From Baffinella frigidus (Eukaryota > Cryptophyceae > Cryptomonadales > Baffinellaceae): 19,877 bases of DNA. This document shows positions 15,004-19,877 of this stretch, one piece after another. A program made the position numbers and the translations under genes. The stretch spans positions 139,174-159,050 of the forward strand of contig MU646602.1 of the NCBI GenBank assembly GCA_026770585.1, in the 5' to 3' direction. Under the pieces are notes generated by a model. It did no database searches. It was not told where the DNA came from and saw only the letters and a list, made by a program, of their open reading frames with translations. The stretch's first letter is position 1. The number at the start of each line of letters is the position of its first letter.

Positions 15004-15090
15004 CCTGGACTCTGTTCTCAAAGTCCTCGACTCAGCTCTCGAAAAAACAATCCTCGACGCTGTTCTCGAAGAAGAAGAGTCCCACACGAG
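15004..15090 (+). pseudogene. repeated mid-exon fragments of exon 14877-14964
   Basis: Three degenerate units of gtcctcgac-t-tgttctcgaa type, giving VLDSVLK, VLDSALEK and ILDAVLEEEE. A fourth lies at 15696-15740. Confidence 0.55.
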
Positions 15091-15139
15091 GCTATCCATG
15101 CGAACAGCATAAAAGGACATTTTAAAGTTTGTGGGGAAA

Positions 15140-15181
15140 TGATCACGTTTCCGTACGGATGTCCGTACGGAAACGTGATCA
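15140..15181. repeat. perfect palindrome, 20-bp arms
   Basis: TGATCACGTTTCCGTACGGA, two spacer bases, then its exact reverse complement. It could extrude as a cruciform. Confidence 0.95.
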
Positions 15182-15369
15182 AATGCTGACTTTTGGCGTG
15201 TTTCCTGGGCAATAATCCAATAATTAACTTATGAATCTGTTCGAATGGATAGCTTCGTATGGTCAGCCGCTGTCTGCCACCCGCCGGTCTGCGAGAGGGG
15301 TTGTGCTTTAGGGTTCATGCGTAAGTTTTAGGATCCATCGTTCATTCTTTAGGGTTTGGGACCCCCCGC

Positions 15370-15440
15370 GAGGTTGTTGTGGAGGTTTGAGGGTGTACGC
15401 TACACGATTGGATCATACAAGTTCTAGTATGATCCAGTTG
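15370..15440. repeat. repeat pair member with internal palindrome
   Basis: It shares gaggttg, gtggaggtttgaggg and acgctacacgattgg with 16231-16292. TGGATCATAC and GTATGATCCA form a hairpin at about 15409-15436. Confidence 0.65.
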
Positions 15441-15586
15441 TCCGCGCCCTGCTCCGGTTGAGTGTTCATCACCGGGGGCCTCCCTGCTCTGGTTGAGTGT
15501 TCCGCTGTCGAGCGAGGACGTCCTTCAATTTTAAAGAGTTTCAAAAACTTCCACCTGAATCCTGAGGGAAATGCGCTTTTAAAATG

Positions 15587-15619
15587 AAAAGCTGAGGCCA
15601 GATTCTGGCCTCAGCTTTT
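15587..15619. repeat. perfect palindrome, 16-bp arms
   Basis: AAAAGCTGAGGCCAGA, one base, then its exact reverse complement. Confidence 0.95.
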
Positions 15620-15737
15620 AAACGAACCCCCGGTTGCCTCGATAGCGGATGGACAAACGCTAAACCGGGGGTCTCCATCCTGGGTTTAGGGTTTAGTCCT
15701 CGATGCTGTTCTCGAAAAAGAAGAGCCAGCCTTTCCC

Positions 15738-15995
15738 GGTACCAATCCTGGCATTTTAAACCCTAAAATCACGGAATGGCTCGAACGCCAGGCGAAATCT
15801 GAGATATAATCTGTTAGGTGACGGGACTAATGCGTGCGCGGCTCCGCAGGCCACTCGCGATTTCCGGTACACATCCTGGTATTCGAAACCCTAAACGTAC
15901 GAAATGGCTCCAACGCCAAGCCACATCTGAGACAGAATCTATGAGGTGACGGGGGCTGACTGGTGCGGCACCGCAGGCCGGCGGGCAGATCCGGA
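15738..15995. repeat. tandem duplication, unit about 128 bases
   Basis: Units start ggtac-a-atcctgg at 15738 and 15866. They share aatggctc-aacgcca and ccgcaggcc, and each carries a 5' copy of exon 16483-16531 near its end. Confidence 0.8.
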
Positions 15996-16046
15996 AAGCG
16001 ATTGTTCAACACTCTCACAGTTGTGGGTCAGGACACCCTCTCTCCT

Positions 16047-16151
16047 ATCCCTTAAGTGGCAAGGGGGTCAAAATTGACCCCCACGAGGTCCCAGGCAGGT
16101 CCTAGGGCCCTACGGTAGGGTGTGTATGAGCCTACTCGCCACGTAAGGGAT
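16047..16151. mobile_element. small element with TCCCTTAAGTGGC ends and central palindrome
   Basis: ATCCCTTAAGTGGC and the reverse complement of GCCACGTAAGGGAT agree at 13 of 14 bases. Inside, GGGGGTCAAAATTGACCCCC (16065-16084) is a perfect palindrome. Confidence 0.65.
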
Positions 16152-16209
16152 ACCCTCCACCCTCACCCCTCATCCCGAAACTCGAAGCACTGAACCTCGT
16201 GCGCGCCAG

Positions 16210-16230
16210 GCCGGCGAGCGCGCATGGAGA
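16210..16230 (+). pseudogene. 5' copy of exon 16483-16531 (one of three)
   Basis: The exon start after CAG (GCCGGCGAGCGCGCATGG) is close to the parent GCCAGCGAGTGCGCATGG. Other copies start at 15850 and 15977. All lie upstream of the exon. Confidence 0.65.
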
Positions 16231-16482
16231 GAGGGAGGTTGCTGGAGGTTTGAGGGGTTACGCTACACGATTGGCACTAGTATGATCGTAATAGTACAGC
16301 CAACTGCTTTACTAATTCGATAGCTTTTATGGAAAAAAGATCGTTGGCAAGAACGACAGTGATTAACACATTCTCTGAGATCTATGTTCCAGAAAGACGA
16401 GAGACCCTAAACCCACCATGAACACTAAAAGTTATAGCCTAAACCCCAAACTCTAAAGACTAAACCAGAGCCGACACCGCAG

Positions 16483-16531
16483 GCCAGCGAGTGCGCATGG
16501 CGAGCGGCCAGACTCGGAGCGGAAGGCAATG
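16483..16531 (+). CDS. candidate exon of the unidentified plus-strand gene
   Basis: Acceptor ACACCGCAG, donor ATG|GTGCCG. The frame PASAHGERPDSERKAM ends in phase 0 and would accept a phase-1 join from 14964. Its end and donor are copied at 16643-16665, downstream. Confidence 0.42.
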
Positions 16532-16542
16532 GTGCCGCCCCT

Positions 16543-16642
16543 TCCACCTAGCAGCCACCGGGGGCTTCACGGATACAGTCCATCTAAACGATTTGTACTC
16601 GAATCTTATCCATTGCCCTGGAAGCTAACCGGAATTTCACCT
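16543..16642 (+). mobile_element. family B MITE-like element, copy 2
   Basis: It begins CCACCTAGCAGCCACCG and holds the cacggatacagtccatc core, but lacks the right inverted end. It is flanked by a direct repeat of about 20 bases (ggcaatggtgccgcccc at 16525 and 16649). That repeat may be a target duplication or a splice-junction copy. Confidence 0.7.
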
Positions 16643-16901
16643 TGGAAAGGCAATGGTGCCGCCCCGTACCACCCTCACACGTTTATGGTCCGACGTCATG
16701 AGTTCGATGAAAGCCTCTTCTAAATCGATTTTTCTTCGAAAGTGGCCGATTTGTTGGGAAGAATGGTGAACTGGCCGCAATCCTCGAATTCTCGACAGTC
16801 GTTCCGCGTAGTCAGTAGCCGTGGGCGCGCCGCACGTTTAAAACGTTTGTTACCAAAGCGTTTTAACTCTGTACCACAACCCCGCATTAAAACCGACGTG
16901 T

Positions 16902-16999
16902 CAGCGAGTTTGGGCCACGCGTGGAAAGTGTCGGTTAATTCAACGTTGTTGTACCGAGTAATTCTTAATTAGCACCACGAGAATAAATGGACCTTCCTG
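16902..16999 (+). repeat. 97-bp repeat, copy 1
   Basis: It shares agcgagtttgggccacgcgt, gttgtaccgag and aataaatggacc with 17405-17499. Confidence 0.8.
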
Positions 17000-17008
17000 C
17001 GAAGCCAA

Positions 17009-17148
17009 CCACTTAAGCAGCTACCGGGGGCTTCACAGATACAGTCCATCTAAACGGTTTGTATGTGAATCTTATCCATCGCCCTGGAACCTAACCGGAA
17101 TTTCACCTTGAATTCAAGGTGAAAAGGTCTTCGCTCGCTGCTGAGTGG
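17009..17148 (+). mobile_element. family B MITE-like element, copy 3
   Basis: The left end CCACTTAAGCAGCTACCG and right end (reverse complement CCACTCAGCAGCGAGCG) are inverted. It shares the core of copies 1 and 2. A central caccttgaattcaaggtg palindrome lies near 17105-17122. Confidence 0.75.
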
Positions 17149-17210
17149 ATGTCGGCCGTCTTCAATGATCAATATTAATGAATACACCAAGAATTAATAC
17201 CAATTAATAA

Positions 17211-17312
17211 CCCTCTCTCTCTCTCCCTCTCTCTCCCTCTCTCTCCCTCTCTCTCCCTCTCTCTCCCTCTCTCCCTCTCTTTCTCTCTCTCTCTCGCTCT
17301 CGCTCTCTCTCG

Positions 17313-17350
<38 letters not shown>

Positions 17351-17374
17351 CTATCTCTATCTCTCTCTCTCTCG
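17211..17374. repeat. CT-rich microsatellites (CTCTCTCC, CT, CTAT)
   Basis: An octamer ctctctcc run, then (CT)n and (CTAT)n. Confidence 0.92.
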
Positions 17375-17404
17375 CATTGCACGCCCCGGCTGAACACGTC
17401 GCGG

Positions 17405-17499
17405 AGCGAGTTTGGGCCACGCGTGGCAAGTGTCGGTTAAGAAAACGTCGTTGTACCGAGCAATTCTTAATTGGTACCAAGAAAATAAATGGACCGTCC
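17405..17499 (+). repeat. 97-bp repeat, copy 2
   Basis: See the matching copy at 16902. It starts within acacgtcgcggagcg (17394-17408), which is a piece of the start of exon 17747-17812. Confidence 0.8.
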
Positions 17500-17536
17500 T
17501 GTTAGTACCACGCGAATAGATAGACCCACGCGGCGG

Positions 17537-17686
17537 CAGGACGCGTCGTCGCTCTGGCCCTTTTCGCCTTACGTTTAAGGCGAGACGCGGTTGGAATCCA
17601 ATGCAACTGGATAAGATTCTAGTAAAAATTGTTTAGATGGACTGTATCCGTGCAGCCCCCGGTGGCTGCTAAGTGGTTGCACCTTC
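17537..17686 (-). mobile_element. family B MITE-like element, inverted copy 4
   Basis: On the minus strand it reads CCACTTAGCAGCCACCGGGG, then the acagtccatc core, then ggttggaatcc as in copy 1. It carries an extra small palindrome (gccttacgtttaaggc). Confidence 0.72.
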
Positions 17687-17746
17687 AATTTGACCATCAG
17701 TATTTGACCTTCAATTTGACCATCACACTCACTGTTTCGCCGGCAG

Positions 17747-17812
17747 GACACGTCGCGGAGCGTGGACGCGTCGTCGCTCTCCACGAACGAAGGCCTCCGC
17801 CTGCGCTCCATG
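17747..17812 (+). CDS. candidate exon of the unidentified plus-strand gene
   Basis: Acceptor TTTCGCCGGCAG, donor ATG|GTCTGC, 66 bases, phase 0. It reads DTSRSVDASSLSTNEGLRLR then SM. Pieces of its 5' part lie upstream at 17394-17408 and 17539-17555. No family was recognised. Confidence 0.5.
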
Positions 17813-17821
17813 GTCTGCGCT

Positions 17822-18088
17822 CTGCGAACCAACTTACGACCCCCCCAACCAACTTACGACCCCCAATGCTCTGCGAACCAACTTACGACCCCCCAGACCA
17901 ACTTACGACCCCCAGTGCTCTGCGAACCAACTTACGTCCTCCAGTGCTCTGTGAACCAATTTACGACCCCCCGTGCTCTGTGAACCAACTTACGGCCCCC
18001 AGACCAACTTACTCTGCGAACCAACTTACGTCCCCTCCAGATCAACTTGCGTCACGCAGATCAAGTTGCGCCCCACGGAACCAACCTG
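17822..18088. repeat. minisatellite gaaccaacttacgaccccc
   Basis: Units of about 18 and 37 bases with tgctctgcgaaccaacttac. The array begins inside the donor-proximal intron after exon 17747-17812. Confidence 0.88.
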
Positions 18089-18151
18089 CGCCCGTGAAAT
18101 CACGCCCCTACACACGCCCCACAAATTATTTCGCAGCATGTAATAAGTAAT

Positions 18152-18241
18152 GTCTTTCCTGCCAACGAAACTTACTGCATTCATGCTTTACTATTACTAG
18201 CATGATCCAATTGGGTTGTAAGTTTCATTTGTAGGAAAGAC
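18152..18241. mobile_element. 90-bp element with 24-bp inverted ends
   Basis: GTCTTTCCTGCCAACGAAAC plus TTAC (18152-18175) pairs with 18218-18241 at about 20 of 24 bases. An inner TCATGCT/AGCATGA pair adds a second stem. Confidence 0.72.
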
Positions 18242-18360
18242 TTTAATTAATACGTTCTCTGACACAGAAATGTGTTGATACGTTGTTTGACATAGAAATG
18301 TTTAATACGTTGGCATAGAAATTAATAAGTTCTCTGACATGGAAATGCGCGTCCGTGCAG

Positions 18361-18537
18361 GTGAAGCCGATGCAGCTGGCGCGCGGGCGCAACGCCAACT
18401 CCCCGCCCCCCGCCGCCCTCCGCTCGCACCAAGAGGCCGGGCGGGATGGCGGGCGGGAGGGCGCGCGGGAGGGCGGGCGGGAGGGGGGGCTGCTCCGCAC
18501 CCACCCGGATTCACCCTCCGCCTCCTCATCCCGCACG
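18361..18537 (+). CDS. candidate exon of the unidentified plus-strand gene, Arg/Gly/Ser-rich
   Basis: Acceptor CGTCCGTGCAG, donor CACG|GTATCC, 177 bases, phase 0. It reads VKPMQLARGRNANSPPPAAL, then RSHQEAGRDGGREGAREGGR, then a Ser-rich end SPSASSSRT. The composition suggests a disordered, possibly RNA-binding RG-type segment. A long 3' copy with donor follows downstream, which supports the boundary and strand. Confidence 0.5.
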
Positions 18538-18546
18538 GTATCCCCC

Positions 18547-18614
18547 GGGCTCGTGTCCGCCCCAACGTCGATTGATTTGTGCCAGACACCCAGCGGGTCG
18601 ACTTGAGAATAGTC
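18547..18614 (-). repeat. family A dispersed repeat, inverted
   Basis: The minus strand has TATTCTCAAGTCGACCC, GGCACAAATCAATCGACG and GGACACGAGCCCG in the family order. It sits between the exon and its copy. Confidence 0.6.
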
Positions 18615-18615
18615 A

Positions 18616-18752
18616 GCAACGCCAACTCCCCGCCCCCCGCCGCCCTCCGCTCGCACCAAGAGGACGGGCGGGATGGCGCGCGGGAGGGCGCGCGGGAGGG
18701 GGGGCTGCTCCGTGCGCATCCTGACTCGCCCTCTGCCTCCTCATCCCGCACG
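18616..18752 (+). pseudogene. 3' copy of exon 18361-18537 with donor
   Basis: It reads NANSPPPAALRSHQEDGRDG and on to SPSASSSRT|GTCTGT. It is shorter in the REG repeats than the parent and lies downstream of it. A further tiny end copy (tcccgcacg|gtacgg) lies at 18801. Confidence 0.8.
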
Positions 18753-18976
18753 GTCTGTCTCAGTCGTTTTTGCCCCGCCGGTTTGGTGAGACCGGGTTCG
18801 TCCCGCACGGTACGGATGGGCGCCCTGTTTCCGGCGTCGACTTAATTCCGGCGTTGCGTAGCACTGCGCGGCACCCCTGCTGTATTGCATACCGCAGTAC
18901 CGTACGGTGTCTCCCTTATGTAACGTGTACGCAAAACGTGTATTACGGGAAAGGGCCTGGTCTCAACTCCCCGCAG

Positions 18977-19013
18977 CCCGCCGTGTCCCCCTTGCGGCAA
19001 CGCGACGTTCGAG
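18977..19013 (+). CDS. candidate short exon of the unidentified plus-strand gene
   Basis: Acceptor CTCCCCGCAG, donor CGAG|GTCACC, 37 bases. It reads PAVSPLRQRDVR and ends in phase 1. It is followed at once by C-rich CCCTAAA-type repeats. Weak by itself. Confidence 0.33.
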
Positions 19014-19017
19014 GTCA

Positions 19018-19090
19018 CCCTACACCCCAAACCCTAAATCCTCAACCTCACGGACCCTCAACCGTTAACCCTGGATCCTCAACCTCACGA
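19018..19090. repeat. C-rich telomere-like repeats
   Basis: Accccaaaccctaaatcctc-type units. C-rich on plus. Confidence 0.75.
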
Positions 19091-19170
19091 GTTCGGCAAA
19101 ACGTGTATGCAAAACGTGTGTTCGCGACCGCAATGGGCATATCCTAAAACACAATCGTGCCGGTCTACTA

Positions 19171-19301
19171 GCTCTGTCTCACCCAATCTGGTCGCGTCAA
19201 TTCGACGAGACCGGAAGTCAATTCCCCAGGGTTTTGGTTTGGTGCAAACCCGTCAAATTTTGGAGTGAAAACGATCAGTCAACCCGCCGGGCAGAGCTAG
19301 C
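19171..19301 (+). mobile_element. full-length family A MITE-like element
   Basis: Ends CTAGCTCTGTCTCACC and, reversed, CTAGCTCTGCCCGG are inverted. Inside are gtgcaaacccgtcaa, tttggagtgaaaac and cagtcaaccc, the pieces seen in the other family A copies. The TIR start matches the element at 11997. Confidence 0.7.
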
Positions 19302-19544
19302 TACGCGAAACGACTGTCTAGAATTCGGGAATTGCGGTCAGTTCACAATTATTCCTCACAAATTGGCCACTTCTGAAGAAAAATCGATTTGTTTCTGGGT
19401 ATGATGACTTTTGACAGGGGTCGAATATCGGCACCTTATCCTTGTCGGTTGCCATCCAGTGGTTCCTCGTAGAGGTCTAGTCAACAGCCGCGGGACTCTC
19501 CCGGCGCCCCTGCCCACCCCTAGCCTCGGTGGGGGTGCATTCAT

Positions 19545-19610
19545 GGAAGCCGTGTTGGTATTACTGTACACGTCTCGGTATGGTATTACTGTACACGTCT
19601 CTTAGGAGGC
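19545..19610. repeat. short tandem ggtattactgtacacgtctc
   Basis: Two units of ggtattactgtacacgtctc. The block acacgtctc...gaggccc...cctgttca recurs at 19752-19783. Confidence 0.8.
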
Positions 19611-19666
19611 CCGGAGCCTGTTCAGCCTAATGGGGCAACGTCCTGAAAACCGGGTAGTTAAGCATA

Positions 19667-19756
19667 CGGTATTGCGTACTGTAGGTCGTAGGGGCCTAGG
19701 GGGGTCCTATGAAGCGTTGGGTCCTAGGGGGTCTACGGCCTACAGTAGGCAATACA
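19667..19756. mobile_element. small element with about 25-bp inverted ends
   Basis: GTATTGCGTACTGTAGGTCG (19669 on) pairs with the reverse complement of the right end, GTATTGCCTACTGTAGGCCG. CCTAGG motifs occur inside. Confidence 0.7.
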
Positions 19757-19877
19757 CGTCTCTCGCGAGGCCCGCAACCTGTTCAACTGTGGGGGTGCAT
19801 ACAAATCGCGGGCGTGTTGGGAATGATGACAATCTCTCGTGTTAAAAGAACGGTCTCTCCCTCGCCCTCTCTCTCTC

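Noticed and set aside
15620-15675. tRNA-like stem (acccccggtt / aaccgggggt)
   Set aside because: No D or T arm pattern and no plausible anticodon loop; just a hairpin.
18243-18808. Overlapping Pro/Arg/Ser-rich minus-strand frames
   Set aside because: They are the complement of the GC-rich plus-strand exon and its copy, and lack splice-site support.

Overview
This is an intron-dense nuclear fragment from a eukaryote, most likely a microalga of the green or plant-telomere type. The evidence is GT-AG spliced exons of 36 to 312 bases that are GC-rich, no bacterial-style operons or ribosome binding sites, and introns packed with TTTAGGG-type (plant/green algal) telomere-like heptamers, short inverted-repeat elements and microsatellites. 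A Cymbomonas-like prasinophyte is my guess; nothing in the window proves it.

Left two thirds (about 618 to 12801, minus strand): one gene, read from 12801 leftwards, that I recognise as UTP10/HEATR1, the large HEAT-repeat protein of the small-subunit processome (U3 snoRNP, t-UTP group). I assembled 18 well-supported exons plus two weaker microexons. Together they encode about 737 residues, with reading phase kept across every junction, and match the N-terminal third of the protein in order. The 3' two thirds of the gene lie beyond base 1.

The introns of this gene are the remarkable part. Most hold partial copies of the adjoining exon. Copies of an exon's 5' end, usually with its acceptor, always lie upstream of the exon. 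Copies of an exon's 3' end, with its donor, always lie downstream. I found no exception. Many copies carry stops, frameshifts, deletions or insertions. This looks like intron growth by tandem duplication across splice junctions.

Middle (12802 to about 13889): about 1.1 kb of mostly non-repetitive DNA upstream of the UTP10 start, with a G-box-like CACGTG close to the ATG. It may be a bidirectional promoter.

Right third (about 13890 to 19877, plus strand): candidate exons of a second, divergent gene of unknown product, rich in Ser, Pro, Arg and Gly. They show the same arrangement of junction copies. The rest is inverted-repeat elements of several families, perfect palindromes, minisatellites and CT/CTAT microsatellites. 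The telomere-like heptamers are C-rich on the sense strand of both genes, so their polarity flips between the two. No rRNA, tRNA, CRISPR, phage or bacterial mobile element was seen.
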